Shown piece after piece: positions 9,720 through 18,977 of a stretch of 62,672 bases of DNA. The stretch comes from an uncultured Devosia sp. (GTDB lineage: Bacteria > Pseudomonadota > Alphaproteobacteria > Rhizobiales > Devosiaceae), in assembly GCF_946479885.1 (NCBI RefSeq), contig NZ_CAMLHM010000018.1:1-62672 (forward strand), read 5' to 3'. A program made the translations under genes and the position numbers. The notes under the pieces are model-generated. The model was not told where the DNA came from. It did not search any database and worked only from the letters and a program-made list of their open reading frames with translations. The first letter of the stretch is position 1. Each line of letters starts with the position of its first letter.

Positions 9720-10706
9720 TCAGCGGTTGCGCAACATCAGATTCTGCTCCCAGGCGAACGCGGTCCGGACGATCGTCATCAGGTCGTTCAACTGGGGCGT
9801 CCATCCCAGCAGCTGGCGCGCCTTCTGCCCAGTGGCCGTGACCGAGGCGGGATCGCCGGCGCGGCGCGGGCCTTCCATCACCCTGAAGTCCACGCCAGAT
9901 ACCTGACGCACCGCCTCCACGACCTGCCGGACAGAATAGCCCTGGCCGTAGGCGCAGTTGATCGTGGTGCTTTCGCCGCCAGTCCGCAGGTGCTTGAGCA
10001 GCAGCGCGTGTGCGGCAATCAGGTCGGTGACGTGGATATAGTCCCTGATGCCGGTGCCATCGGGCGTCTCGAAGTCGGTCCCGAAGATATCCATATGCGT
10101 GCGCTGGCCCAGCGCGGTCTGGCAGGCCACTTTGATCAGGTGGCTGGCATGGGGCGTCGATTGGCCGCTGCGCATGCCAGGATCGCCGCCGGCGACGTTG
10201 AAGTAGCGCAGCACGCCATAGGAGATGGGGTGGGCCGCCGCGACGTCGGCCAGCATCCACTCGGTCATGAGCTTTGAGCGGCCATAGGGCGACATCGGGC
10301 TGAGCGCGGTGGTTTCCACGACTGGCGCCAGGCCCGTCATGCCATAGACGGCGGCCGTGGAGGAGAAGATGAAGTGCTTGACCCCGCCGCGCACTGCGGC
10401 CTCGATCAGGTTGCGCGAGGTGGCCGTGTTGTTCTCGTAGTATTTGAGCGGGTCCGACACCGATTCAGGCACCACGATCGAGCCGGCGAAATGCACCACT
10501 TCGGTAATGCCATGGTCGGCGATCACCTGCCCGACGAGGGCCCGGTCGCCGGCATTGCCCTGCACGAAGGTCGCTCGCCCGTCGATGGCCCAATCAAAGC
10601 CGGTGATGAGGTTGTCGAGCACGACGACATCTTCGCCCGCATCGGCAAGGTTCAGCACCATGTGGCTGCCGATATAGCCCGCCCCACCCGTGACCAGGAT
10701 CGCCAT
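9720..10706 (-). CDS. galE: UDP-glucose 4-epimerase
   Basis: This cytoplasmic extended short-chain dehydrogenase interconverts UDP-glucose and UDP-galactose for polysaccharide precursor supply. The 328 residues begin with the NAD-binding motif TGGAGYIGSH (residues 6-15). The catalytic set is S116/T117 region (FSSTAAVYG), Y141 and K145 (YGRSK). The sequence around NVAGGDP and GTGIRDYIHVTDL is typical of GalE. The length is close to the usual 325-340. It starts 20 bases after the crp/fnr-like gene, so the two probably form an operon. Confidence 0.95.
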   Translation of the reverse strand: MAILVTGGAGYIGSHMVLNLADAGEDVVVLDNLITGFDWAIDGRATFVQGNAGDRALVGQVIADHGITEVVHFAGSIVVPESVSDPLKYYENNTATSRNLIEAAVRGGVKHFIFSSTAAVYGMTGLAPVVETTALSPMSPYGRSKLMTEWMLADVAAAHPISYGVLRYFNVAGGDPGMRSGQSTPHASHLIKVACQTALGQRTHMDIFGTDFETPDGTGIRDYIHVTDLIAAHALLLKHLRTGGESTTINCAYGQGYSVRQVVEAVRQVSGVDFRVMEGPRRAGDPASVTATGQKARQLLGWTPQLNDLMTIVRTAFAWEQNLMLRNR

Positions 10707-10726
10707 GGTCGCCTCCCCGGATCGTG

Positions 10727-11545
10727 TTATTCCGCCGCAACCCGCATCGTGCGCGGCTGCGCCTCGACCCGGGCGGCCGTCTCATTCCGATTTATCACCG
10801 GCTGGAATTGGCCCGGTCCGCGACCCTTGAGCCCGCGGCTCCGGACCAGTTCGATGAGATTGTCTTCATCCTGGCCGGCGGTTTCGAACAGGTCGTGCCG
10901 CCGCAATACGCGGAAGTTGGCGCTGTCGATAACGGCAATGGTGCCGCGACGGGCCAGGACCTGGATGCTGCGGCTGACGCTCTCGACGGTCGTTCCCAGA
11001 TAGGCGGCGAAGTCGCGCCGGTTGATCGGCACATGCACGATCGGGGTGGCGACGCGCCCGCCATGCTCGTCGGCGGCCAGCAGCTTGAGCACCATGAAGG
11101 TGGCAATCCGCTCGATAATGCTCTGGCAGGCCAGCACCAGGATGCGCTCATGCGCCTCATCGAGCTGGTGCAGGTTTTCCATGTGGATGAGGTGCTCGAG
11201 TTCCGGATCGGTATGCAGTTGCGCTTCGAAGGTGGACCGATCAAAGCAGGCAAGGACCACGTCGCTGGCGGCTTCGATCGAGAACTCCGTCGCGACGCCG
11301 AAGATGCGGCCAAAAAAGCCAGGGGCCTCAATGACTCCGATAATGTTGGAACGGCCGTCCGGCAGCAGCGTCACCAGCTTTACCGCACCCGATACGACAT
11401 AGCCGACGAATTCGGGCATGCCAGGTTCGTAGACGGTTTCGCCGCGGGAGAAATGCCGTAGACGTGCGCTTGCTGCCTGCTTGTCGAAGGCTCCGCGCCC
11501 GAACGCGGCCGTCAGTATATCTCTCGGGATAAATGGATGGTTCAT
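10727..11545 (-). CDS. Crp/Fnr family transcriptional regulator
   Basis: The protein has an N-terminal cyclic-nucleotide-type beta-roll (about residues 20-120, RGETVYEPGMPEFVGYVVSGAVKLV), a long dimer helix and a C-terminal winged helix-turn-helix near residues 175-215 (RRDFAAYLGTTVESVSRSIQ). No N-terminal cysteine cluster for an Fe-S centre is seen, so it is not a classical oxygen-sensing Fnr. I chose the ATG at 11545 (272 residues), where GGGGAG precedes the start, over the longer ORF start at 11626. A C-terminal tail of about 40 residues after the wing is longer than usual. The ligand is unknown. Confidence 0.88.
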   Translation of the reverse strand: MNHPFIPRDILTAAFGRGAFDKQAASARLRHFSRGETVYEPGMPEFVGYVVSGAVKLVTLLPDGRSNIIGVIEAPGFFGRIFGVATEFSIEAASDVVLACFDRSTFEAQLHTDPELEHLIHMENLHQLDEAHERILVLACQSIIERIATFMVLKLLAADEHGGRVATPIVHVPINRRDFAAYLGTTVESVSRSIQVLARRGTIAVIDSANFRVLRRHDLFETAGQDEDNLIELVRSRGLKGRGPGQFQPVINRNETAARVEAQPRTMRVAAE

Positions 11546-11743
11546 GTCCCGACTCCCCTGTTCGTCTGCCGCAGACGAAGTAGAGCCGACACTGTGGTCG
11601 TCAGCTATTTCCAATAGTCGCACCATCTTTCAGACAAAGGCGCCTGCCGATTGATGACGTTAGTCGCTCACGGCATCAGACTTTGGTCCTTGTCTGTGTT
11701 GAACGATGATCCGGGGCCGCCCGTTGATTGCCTCGACCATGGG

Positions 11744-14170
11744 TCAGATGGATGTCGCCAGTAGCCAAACGGGGCCAGAGGCGCCGCCAAATAGTGTAGG
11801 TAATTCAATGTTCTGAGCGGCAATTCCGGCTGCGTGTCCGGGCGACAGATCTGCCAGCACCAGCATCTCATCGCTGCCGCAGCGCCGGCGGAACCCCAAT
11901 GTATGCGGGCCGCAATCCAGCGGCTCGTAACTGCCCTCGGCGAAAAGACGCGGCAGGCGGCGGCGGAGACCAAGCAGCGCCTGGGTCAGGATCAGCTTGT
12001 CATCCCGCCCGGGGATGGACGCGGCGAGTCTTCCGGCCAGTGCCGCGAAGTCCAGGGGGCGCCGATTGTCGGGATCAACGAAGCTCTGTTCCCAATCCTC
12101 GGCGCCCCGGTAGATATCGGAGACGCCCGGAATGGTCAGTTTCAGCACTGCCTGGATCAGGCTCTTGCGGCGGCCGATGGCCTGCAGCCTGAGGCGGGTG
12201 GAATGAAACTGCGCCAGGACATCGGTATCGGCCAGCAGATGATCAATGAACTGGGTGAGCGCGCGCTCATAGTCGGTGGCGTTGACACCCCAGTCGCTGC
12301 GCTCGCGGGCTTCGCGCAGGGACTTGATCATGGCCCCCTTGAGGCGGTCGGCCAAGTTGTCGGCCTCGGCGGCAATTGGCCAGCCGCCAAGCAGGAGTTG
12401 AAACAGTAGGTAGAGGTCGTTGGGATGGATGGGGTCGGTTGATGGGGCGAGGGTGGACCGCCACTGCTGGACCGCCGCGTCCCACGCCTCGGGGGCGTCG
12501 GCAATGGCACCGATCAGGGCCCTCGTGTCCTCCCCGCGCTTGGTATCGTGGGTGGAGGTGGCGACCATGCAGTGAGGGTGGGAAAGCAGCCGCCGGCGGT
12601 TACTGTCATGAAAGGCGGCGATCGAGACCGAGAAGCGGTCGGGATGGGCCCCGACCTCGTTGAGGGCGACCAGGCGGTTATGGCGATAGAGGGCGGTGTC
12701 TTCGAGGCCCTTGGCCATGACCGGACCGGTGAACTGCTGGAAGCGGCCCACGGCCATGGCGACGGCTCTGGGGTCGTAGTCCGCGGCCAGAGTCCAGCAG
12801 AGCAGAGCCTCGACGAAATCGAAGACCATGGGCTGAATCTGAGGCTGGCTGCGCCGGGCATATGCCACCGCCCGGCAGATCTCACGCTGGTCGCGCGCTG
12901 ACGGGCCCTGATCATCAATGTAGGTCCGATAGACCGCCAGGTGCGCGATGGTTTCGCGCAGCGCGCGCCGCAGGCCAGGCTCGGTCAGGTCGCCCGTGGC
13001 GGCAGTCGACCAGGCAACGGAAGCGAAGAGGCGCGCCAGCGCCGCCAGCTCTGCCGCCAGTTCGTTGTCCATCACGCGCAGCTTGCAGCGATAGCCTTCG
13101 GCTGCGGGCTCGGTGGTGTCTCCGACAACGTTTCGGTACGTGGCCGTGACCTCGGCTTCGGACTCTGCCCGGGTGAGGAGGCGGGTCAATTGTGCGCCGA
13201 TCTCATAGCCGGTGGTGCCGTCGACCGGCCAGTCGGCACGGAGCGGCTCATGCGGCGCGAGGATTTTCTCGACCACCAGATAGATCGGCCGTGGCGCGTG
13301 TGCACGCAGCCTTTCCAGATAGCCTTTGGGGTCGAGGAGGCCGTCGATGTGGTCGATGCGCAGGCCATCGACCAGGCCGTCGGCGATGAGCGAGAAGATC
13401 AGCCTGTGGGCGTGGTCGAAAACGTCCGGGCGGTCGATCCTGATGCCCGCCAGGTCGCTGTTGATGAAGAACCGGCGGTAGTTGATCTCGTCGGCGGCGA
13501 CCGCGAAATGGGCAAGCCGCCAGTGCTGGGAGGCGATCAGGCTGTCGAGCGCGGCCCAACTGCCGGGATGGCCTGGTTCCCCGTTGAGCGCCGCCACCGC
13601 CGCTTCGGCGCCACCATAGCGTTCGAGCAGAGCCCGCTCGTCTTCGGGACGGATCGGCAGCTTGTCGCCGTCATGCGCCCAAACGGCAAAGCCGTCATCA
13701 TCGGCTCTGAGCCGCAGGTGGCCGGCATCGAGGGACTGCGCATAGCTGGCGCCAAGGAATGGCACCAGCAGCTTGCCACCCATTCCTGGCCGCGGTGAAT
13801 GCCAGTCGATATCGAACCACTCGGCATATTGGCTGCCGGCGCCGTGCTTGAGAACATCGAGCCAAAGCGCATTGTCGGCCCCGCCCACGCCCATGTGGTT
13901 GGGCACGAAATCGAGGATCACGCCCATGTCGCGCTGCCGCAAAGCTGCCACCAGTGCGCGGAAGTCGGCCTCGGTGCCGAGTTCGGGGTTGATGCTGGTG
14001 TGATCCACGGTGTCATAGCCATGCGTGCTGCCGGGCCGCGCCCGCAGGATGGGCGACAGGTAGACGTGGCTGATGCCGAGGCTGTCGAGATAGGGCACCA
14101 GGGCCAGCGCATCGGCAAAGGTGAAGGCCCTGTTCAGCTGCAGGCGATAGGTGGCGCGAGGCGGCGTCAT
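11744..14170 (-). CDS. treY: (1->4)-alpha-D-glucan 1-alpha-D-glucosylmutase (maltooligosyl trehalose synthase)
   Basis: This cytoplasmic GH13-type enzyme of 808 residues isomerises the reducing-end alpha-1,4 bond of maltooligosaccharides to the alpha,alpha-1,1 bond of trehalose. The N-terminus (PRATYRLQLNRAFTFADA, then PYLDSLGISHVYLSP) is diagnostic for TreY. GH13 catalytic regions are visible as GLRIDHIDGL, YLVVEKIL and STHDTKRGED. Its start overlaps the treZ stop by four bases (ATGA), so the two steps of the pathway are translationally coupled. Together they make trehalose, an osmotic and desiccation protectant, from glycogen-type glucans. A debranching treX is not in view. Confidence 0.96.
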   Translation of the reverse strand: MTPPRATYRLQLNRAFTFADALALVPYLDSLGISHVYLSPILRARPGSTHGYDTVDHTSINPELGTEADFRALVAALRQRDMGVILDFVPNHMGVGGADNALWLDVLKHGAGSQYAEWFDIDWHSPRPGMGGKLLVPFLGASYAQSLDAGHLRLRADDDGFAVWAHDGDKLPIRPEDERALLERYGGAEAAVAALNGEPGHPGSWAALDSLIASQHWRLAHFAVAADEINYRRFFINSDLAGIRIDRPDVFDHAHRLIFSLIADGLVDGLRIDHIDGLLDPKGYLERLRAHAPRPIYLVVEKILAPHEPLRADWPVDGTTGYEIGAQLTRLLTRAESEAEVTATYRNVVGDTTEPAAEGYRCKLRVMDNELAAELAALARLFASVAWSTAATGDLTEPGLRRALRETIAHLAVYRTYIDDQGPSARDQREICRAVAYARRSQPQIQPMVFDFVEALLCWTLAADYDPRAVAMAVGRFQQFTGPVMAKGLEDTALYRHNRLVALNEVGAHPDRFSVSIAAFHDSNRRRLLSHPHCMVATSTHDTKRGEDTRALIGAIADAPEAWDAAVQQWRSTLAPSTDPIHPNDLYLLFQLLLGGWPIAAEADNLADRLKGAMIKSLREARERSDWGVNATDYERALTQFIDHLLADTDVLAQFHSTRLRLQAIGRRKSLIQAVLKLTIPGVSDIYRGAEDWEQSFVDPDNRRPLDFAALAGRLAASIPGRDDKLILTQALLGLRRRLPRLFAEGSYEPLDCGPHTLGFRRRCGSDEMLVLADLSPGHAAGIAAQNIELPTLFGGASGPVWLLATSI

Positions 14171-16017
14171 GCCGGCGCCTCCGGGCGGAAGACGAGGGCG
14201 CAGTCGCTGGGTAGTATCCAGAATTGCGCCGGATCGATCGGCCGCCGACCGGCGCCGTCATAGTCCGGATGCTCGCTCGACCAGCCGACCGTCCAGTGGT
14301 GCCCCGCGGGCGGTGCGAACAGGGGTTCTGCGGCCACGCCGAACTGCAGGTCGCGCCCAAGGTTGAGTAATAGCAGGCGGTGTCCGGCCGGATCGGGCGT
14401 GGAATAGCGGATGAGCAAGGCAGCATCGCCGATCACCGCGCCGTCGATGCGGCGGTCGTTGCCCTGTGAAAATGCGGGATCCGTGCGACGCATGGCCAGC
14501 AGGTCGCGATGGAGGGCGAGAATGCCGGCGTTTCGCTCGGCTTCGGCCCAATCGAGCTTGCTGGAGTGAAAGGTTTTCGGATCAGCGGGAAACGGCAGCC
14601 GCTCCTGCATCACGGGATCGGCGACGCTGGGGAAATTGCTCACCGATTTCCGGCGTCCTTCGGCGCCAGACTTGGCCTCGTCGCCTTCCAGCCCGAGGAA
14701 GTAGAGAAAGGGGTTGGTTGCGCCGAATTCCTGGCCCTGGAACAGGCATGGCGTTTGCGGTCCAAGCAGTAACAGGCTGGTTACGGCTCGCACTCGGGCC
14801 GGCGAGGCCAGGGTGGCCAGCCGGAAACCGCGGGCGGAATTAGCCACTTGGTCGTGGTTCTCGAGAAAATGCACGAAGTGCTCGGACGGGGTCGCCAGGT
14901 TATAGGTGCCATAGGCCTTGTCGCGCATATCGGAGCGCTGACCCTGATAGAGGAAGCCGTATTTCAGTGCAGACACGAGCTCCTGAGGCGAACCCTGATA
15001 GTCGCGGTAATAGAAGTCATTGTGCCCGGTGACGGCCACGCGGACCGCGTGCTGGAAATCATCGCTGACCATGGCATCGACGCCGTAACCGCCGCGCTCG
15101 GGCGGGTCGATCATCTGATGCTGCTGCGGCTGGTTCTCGACCAGCACATAGACCTGGCGCGGCTCGGCGGCATCGCGGACCGCACGGGTCAGCTCGCCGA
15201 CGATGTGTTCCTCGCTGGCGTCAAACATGGCCTGCACGGCGTCGATCCGCAGGCCGTCGAAGTGGAAATCGCGGATCCAGTACATCGCATTGCCGATGAT
15301 GAAGTCGCGAACACCGAATGCGCCTTCGCCGTCATAGTTGAAGCTGGCGCCCCATTCGTTCTCGTAGCGGTCGGTGAAATAGTGCTCGCTATAGGCGCGA
15401 TAGTGATCGCCCAGGCCGACATGGTTATAGACCACGTCGATTATCACCCCGATACCGCGCGCATGGGCGGCATCGATGAAGGCCCTGACATCGTCGGGCG
15501 CGCCATAGGGCGCAAAGGGCGCATAGGGCAGGGTGGTGTCATAGCCCCAGCCAAAACGGCCCTTGAAGGTGCCAATGGGCATGACGTGGATCACCGTTAT
15601 GCCCAGCTCTGCGAGATGATCCAGCCTGGTCACTGCCGCCCGCCAGGTACCATCCTGGGTAAAGGTGCCGACATGCAGCTCATAGAGCACCTGGCCCTGC
15701 CGGGTGATGCCCGGCCACGCCCGGTCGGTCCAACTAAAATCGCTCGCCATCACCACCGACGGGCCGTCATTCCCCTCAGGCTGGCAGCGCGAGGCAAGGT
15801 CTGGCAGGCGCGGCCCGCCATCGATGCGGAACCAGTAACGGGCACCGGGCCTGGCATCGGGGACATCCGCGCCGAAATAGCCGTCGCCCAACGCTGTCAG
15901 CTCGAACGTGCCGAGGGCCTCGATCTCGACCGCAGCCGAACGGCGCCCCAGGGCCCAGAGCGTGAAGCGGGTGCCGCCATCGTGAGGGATAGCGCCTAGG
16001 GCATCAGGACGAAACAT
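14167..16017 (-). CDS. treZ: Malto-oligosyltrehalose trehalohydrolase
   Basis: This GH13 enzyme releases trehalose from maltooligosyl-trehalose made by TreY. It has an N-terminal beta-sandwich (TRFTLWALGRRSAAVEIEALG) followed by the catalytic barrel with GLRIDAVQAM (nucleophile D), VLVENQPQ (acid E) and FLENHDQVAN (third acid). I chose the ATG at 16017 (616 residues), because the family N-terminus MFRPDALG starts there and the 67 extra residues of the longer frame look like noncoding sequence. The ribosome binding site at this start is weak, so the start is moderately certain. treY follows with a four-base overlap. Confidence 0.94.
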   Translation of the reverse strand: MFRPDALGAIPHDGGTRFTLWALGRRSAAVEIEALGTFELTALGDGYFGADVPDARPGARYWFRIDGGPRLPDLASRCQPEGNDGPSVVMASDFSWTDRAWPGITRQGQVLYELHVGTFTQDGTWRAAVTRLDHLAELGITVIHVMPIGTFKGRFGWGYDTTLPYAPFAPYGAPDDVRAFIDAAHARGIGVIIDVVYNHVGLGDHYRAYSEHYFTDRYENEWGASFNYDGEGAFGVRDFIIGNAMYWIRDFHFDGLRIDAVQAMFDASEEHIVGELTRAVRDAAEPRQVYVLVENQPQQHQMIDPPERGGYGVDAMVSDDFQHAVRVAVTGHNDFYYRDYQGSPQELVSALKYGFLYQGQRSDMRDKAYGTYNLATPSEHFVHFLENHDQVANSARGFRLATLASPARVRAVTSLLLLGPQTPCLFQGQEFGATNPFLYFLGLEGDEAKSGAEGRRKSVSNFPSVADPVMQERLPFPADPKTFHSSKLDWAEAERNAGILALHRDLLAMRRTDPAFSQGNDRRIDGAVIGDAALLIRYSTPDPAGHRLLLLNLGRDLQFGVAAEPLFAPPAGHHWTVGWSSEHPDYDGAGRRPIDPAQFWILPSDCALVFRPEAPA

Positions 16018-16294
16018 GTATGTGGGCCGGATGGTGAGTGCACACTCGCAACGGACGCCGCTCAACTTCGTTCCGGCGACGCCCAGACCAGCCGACCGGG
16101 CCGACAGCCGCAAGGCTTCCTGCGATGTGAGCTGCGCCTCCTCGCCCATCCTGCGCCGATCCACGACACCGGCAAATCCGCACCGATGTCCATGCTCGGG
16201 GCGTGCCAAGGCGGCCATCGAGGTGGTGCAGGCTGTCCAGTAGTGTTTGGGTAAGGGACCCGGGCGCTGGCCTTGCGGCTCTGGCGGGCGGCGA

Positions 16295-16379
16295 TGGTGG
16301 AGGGGACTGGATTCGAACCAGTGTACGCTAAGCGGTCAGATTTACAGTCTGATGGATTTAACCACTCTCCCACCCCTCC
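16295..16379 (-). tRNA. tRNA-Tyr (GTA)
   Basis: Read on the minus strand, GGAGGGG pairs with CCCCTCC as acceptor stem. The anticodon stem TCAGA/TCTGA encloses loop CTGTAAA with anticodon GTA. A long variable arm (class II) and the T-arm GGTTCGAATCC are present. The 3' CCA is encoded. Total length is 85 nucleotides. Confidence 0.97.
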
Positions 16380-16434
16380 ACAACAACGTCGCTTGGGTAG
16401 GAAAAACGAAGCGCTGGGCGTCTCGTCGGGGCGG

Positions 16435-16463
16435 TTTATGGTGGTCTGATGACACAGTGTCAA
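16435..16463 (-). promoter_or_regulatory. Likely promoter of tRNA-Tyr
   Basis: On the minus strand TTGACA (16463-16458) is followed after 17 bases by CATAAA (16440-16435), about 55 bases upstream of the tRNA 5' end. It fits the housekeeping sigma consensus well at the -35 and moderately at the -10. Confidence 0.6.
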
Positions 16464-16711
16464 CACCCGTTTGGTGATGCCCGCAAGAAAAGGGCAATCC
16501 GCAGCCTCGATCCGCCGCGACACCCACCGACGTTTTCGCCATAGGCCTAGCGACGGTTCCTTCGGGTGCCGTAGCGAATGTCCGCTTTCGGCCATTGGCG
16601 TGCCGACGCAAATCGCCAATTGTGGATTGGCCGCTGAAGTCGCCCTTATGCGGAGAACAGGCGTGCAGTACCGGTTGACCAGGTCTCACCGTCCTCCAGG
16701 AGATCGGATCA
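16464..16711. other. Gap between tRNA-Tyr promoter and quiC 3' end
   Basis: I see no supportable gene here. Reading frames through the region have no family features and no good ribosome binding sites. Together with the tRNA promoter region it makes a stretch of about 330 bases without a protein gene. Confidence 0.6.
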
Positions 16712-18604
16712 TCATCCGTTTGAAACCGTGACCGGGCGCAGTTCCCGCTTCTGTGCGGCGATGCGGAAGGGGGCGTTTATGGCGCCGTAGCCACTGTAGT
16801 TTCCGTGGCGTTGGACGATTTCGAAGAAAAAGCCCTCGCCGACATTGGTGGAGTAGAGCTGGAAGAACTCGCCCTCGGCGTCGCGGTCAAAGAGGATGTT
16901 AGAGGCACGGAGGGTTTTCAGCATTGCTGGTTCGATGCCGAGTCGGGCCCCCAGATCCTCGTAATAGTTCGGCGAGATTTCCAGAGTGCGCATGCCGTTT
17001 TCCGCCAACGCCGCCGCAGTGGCGAAGATGTCGTCGGTGGCGAAGGCCAGATGCTGAATGCTGGAGCCGAAGGTCTCGGCGATGAAGCGGCCGGCCAGGG
17101 TACGGTGGCTCTCGGCACCATTGAGCGTGAGCCGCAGGGAGCCTGACGCGTTCTCGATCACCTGGCTGCGGATGAGCCCCGAGGGATCGACCACATCGAC
17201 CATCGGGCTTTTCTCGGTGACGAAAATGGACCGGTAGAACAGGATCCAGGTGAGCATTTCCTCGTAGTTCATGGTTTGGGCGACATGGTCGACATGCCGC
17301 AGCCCAGCGCTTTTGCTCGGCGTGGGATCGTCCACGGCGTCGAACTCAATGTCCCAGACCCGCCCCAGCGGACTGGCCTCGTCGAGGAAATAGATCACCC
17401 CGCCGCCGACGCCGCGAATCGCCGGGATGCTCAATTGATCGGGTCCGACCCGCTGGCTGAACAACTGGGCGCCCAGCGCCCCGGCGCGCTCCACTGTCGC
17501 GGCGGCATCGTCCACCATCAGGCCCAGGGCATAGGCCGAAGTGCCATGCGTCAGATAGGCCGAATGGGCCAGCCCGTCGCGCTCGGTATTGATGACGATG
17601 TTGATGTCGCCCTGGGCAAAGCGCTCCACTGCCTTGCTGCGATGCCGTCCGGTCAGCCGAAATCCCAACTGCCGCAAATGAGTGGCCAGCGCCTGCGCTT
17701 CGGTTTCGTCGGCGGCGAACTCGACAAAGGCGATGCCATGCACATCGACGCGCGGCGGCAGATGAGGCACGTCGATGGCAATGTCGGGCTCGGCATTGCG
17801 CACCTGGTCCATCAGGTAGACCAGTGAGCGATGGCCATCGGCGGCGATGGTGCGCGGCGAGCCGGAGCGGAACTGGTCGTTGAAGATTTCGAGGGAAATC
17901 GGACCCTTGTAGCCCGTCGCGGCCACGGCCCGCATGAAGTCGGTGACCGGGAGATCGCCCTCGCCGGGCATGTTGCGGAAATGGCGGCTCCAATAGAGCA
18001 GGTCCATGTCGATACGGGGCGCGTCGGCCAGTTGCACGATGAAGATCTTGTCGCCGGGAATGGCGCGGATTGAATTGGGATCAATGCCGCGTGACAGGGT
18101 GTGGAAGCTGTCGAGGATAATCCCGATATTGGCATGGTCGGCGCGCCGCACGATCTCCCAGGCGTCGCGGTGGTCGTTGACGTGGCGGCCCCAAGCGAGG
18201 GCTTCATAGCCGACGCGGACCTTGTGCCGGGCCGCCCGATCGCCCAACTCGCGCAGGTCGGCAGCCGCCCTGTCGGTGCCACCCAAAGCGAGTGGCGATA
18301 CGCTGGAGCAGATCAGCATGAGATCGGTGCCCAATTCGCCCATCAGCTCGAACTTGCGCTCGGCCCGCTCGAATGCCTGGCGGCGCTGCGGCTCGGGCAG
18401 ACCCTCGAAGTCGCGGAAGGGCTGGAAGAGGGTGATCGTGAGGCCCAGATCGGCCACCATCTGGCCCACCTCACGCGGAGAGCGGTCATAGGCCAGGAAG
18501 TCATTCTCGAAGATCTCGACCCCATCGAACCCGGCGGCGGCAATGGCTTCGAGTTTTTCTCGCAGGTCCCCGCTGATCGAAACGGTGGCGATTGAAGTGA
18601 GCAT
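16712..18604 (-). CDS. quiC: 3-dehydroshikimate dehydratase fused to HPPD-like domain
   Basis: This 630-residue bifunctional-looking protein converts 3-dehydroshikimate to protocatechuate. Residues 1-270 form a sugar-phosphate-isomerase-like TIM barrel with metal ligands E134 (GYEALAWG), D165 (LDSFHTL), Q191 (VQLADAP) and E239 (LEIFND), the same set and numbering known for Pseudomonas QuiC1. Residues 290-625 are a 4-hydroxyphenylpyruvate-dioxygenase-like VOC module. In this module the H-H-E metal triad (VDHVAQ, IQHLAFAT, FFFEIVQ) is still intact. It is the last step of the quinate/shikimate route whose other genes lie at 19.8-24.4 kb. An 18-bp operator shared with those genes sits in its promoter. 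Confidence 0.93.
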   Translation of the reverse strand: MLTSIATVSISGDLREKLEAIAAAGFDGVEIFENDFLAYDRSPREVGQMVADLGLTITLFQPFRDFEGLPEPQRRQAFERAERKFELMGELGTDLMLICSSVSPLALGGTDRAAADLRELGDRAARHKVRVGYEALAWGRHVNDHRDAWEIVRRADHANIGIILDSFHTLSRGIDPNSIRAIPGDKIFIVQLADAPRIDMDLLYWSRHFRNMPGEGDLPVTDFMRAVAATGYKGPISLEIFNDQFRSGSPRTIAADGHRSLVYLMDQVRNAEPDIAIDVPHLPPRVDVHGIAFVEFAADETEAQALATHLRQLGFRLTGRHRSKAVERFAQGDINIVINTERDGLAHSAYLTHGTSAYALGLMVDDAAATVERAGALGAQLFSQRVGPDQLSIPAIRGVGGGVIYFLDEASPLGRVWDIEFDAVDDPTPSKSAGLRHVDHVAQTMNYEEMLTWILFYRSIFVTEKSPMVDVVDPSGLIRSQVIENASGSLRLTLNGAESHRTLAGRFIAETFGSSIQHLAFATDDIFATAAALAENGMRTLEISPNYYEDLGARLGIEPAMLKTLRASNILFDRDAEGEFFQLYSTNVGEGFFFEIVQRHGNYSGYGAINAPFRIAAQKRELRPVTVSNG

Positions 18605-18632
18605 GCATCCGTCCTCCCGGCATGGCCAACGA

Positions 18633-18661
18633 AGAGTACGAACTAGTTAGTACATTTGCAA
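18633..18661 (-). promoter_or_regulatory. quiC promoter with 18-bp TetR-type operator
   Basis: On the minus strand TTGCAA (18661-18656) and TACTCT (18638-18633) are 17 bases apart. Between and overlapping them lies GTACGAACTAGTTAGTAC (18636-18653, plus-strand reading), a near-perfect 8-2-8 inverted repeat. The same element recurs at 19681-19698 and 20961-20978. An operator over the spacer and -10 suggests repression. Confidence 0.78.
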
Positions 18662-18682
18662 GGAGCGTAGTGGGTGGCGGTG

Positions 18683-18770
18683 CGAGGGAGGGAAGGAGGA
18701 TGCAGGATGGAGGGGAGGAGGGGAGGAGGGAAGGCAGGAAAGAGGCAAGGGAAGAGGGAGGCAGCGAGGC
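18683..18770 (+). repeat. Purine-rich tract (almost only G and A)
   Basis: About 88 bases consist nearly entirely of G and A on the plus strand, with repeated GGGAGG and GGAGGA units and only scattered C or T. It lies between the quiC promoter and the tetR 3' end. It has no coding features. Confidence 0.7.
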
Positions 18771-18804
18771 AAACACAGGGCTTGGCTGCCGCCGCGCCAG
18801 TAGA

Positions 18805-18887
18805 CCTCATCCTGAGCCTGTCGAAGGACGAGGTCGTGGCACTCCTCCACTCGCCCGACCTCGTGGTTCGACAAGCTCACCATGAGG
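18805..18887. repeat. Pair of inverted palindromic intergenic repeats (REP/BIME-like)
   Basis: Two 29-base units, 18805-18833 and 18859-18887, each form a hairpin with 8-bp arms (CCTCATCC with GGACGAGG, and CCTCGTGG with CCATGAGG). The second is the inverted relative of the first: both carry TGAGCxTGTCGAA in the loop on opposite strands. Such CTCATxxTGAGCTTGTCGAA elements are widespread intergenic repeats in several alphaproteobacteria. The 18605-18977 gap holds no gene. Confidence 0.75.
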
Positions 18888-18977
18888 TCCCAGGGGCGGC
18901 CTTCGGTTTGACAACCTGCATGCCAGTGGCATGGCACCCCAATGTGTCAGGTGCTCGGGCACTCTCGCCTGCGGCCC

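Noticed and set aside
14848..15999. A 383-codon plus-strand frame inside treZ
   Set aside because: treZ on the other strand has all catalytic motifs. The plus frame has no recognisable domain.
16062..16619. A 185-codon minus-strand frame across the tRNA-Tyr gene
   Set aside because: It reads through a clear tRNA and its promoter. There is no family similarity.
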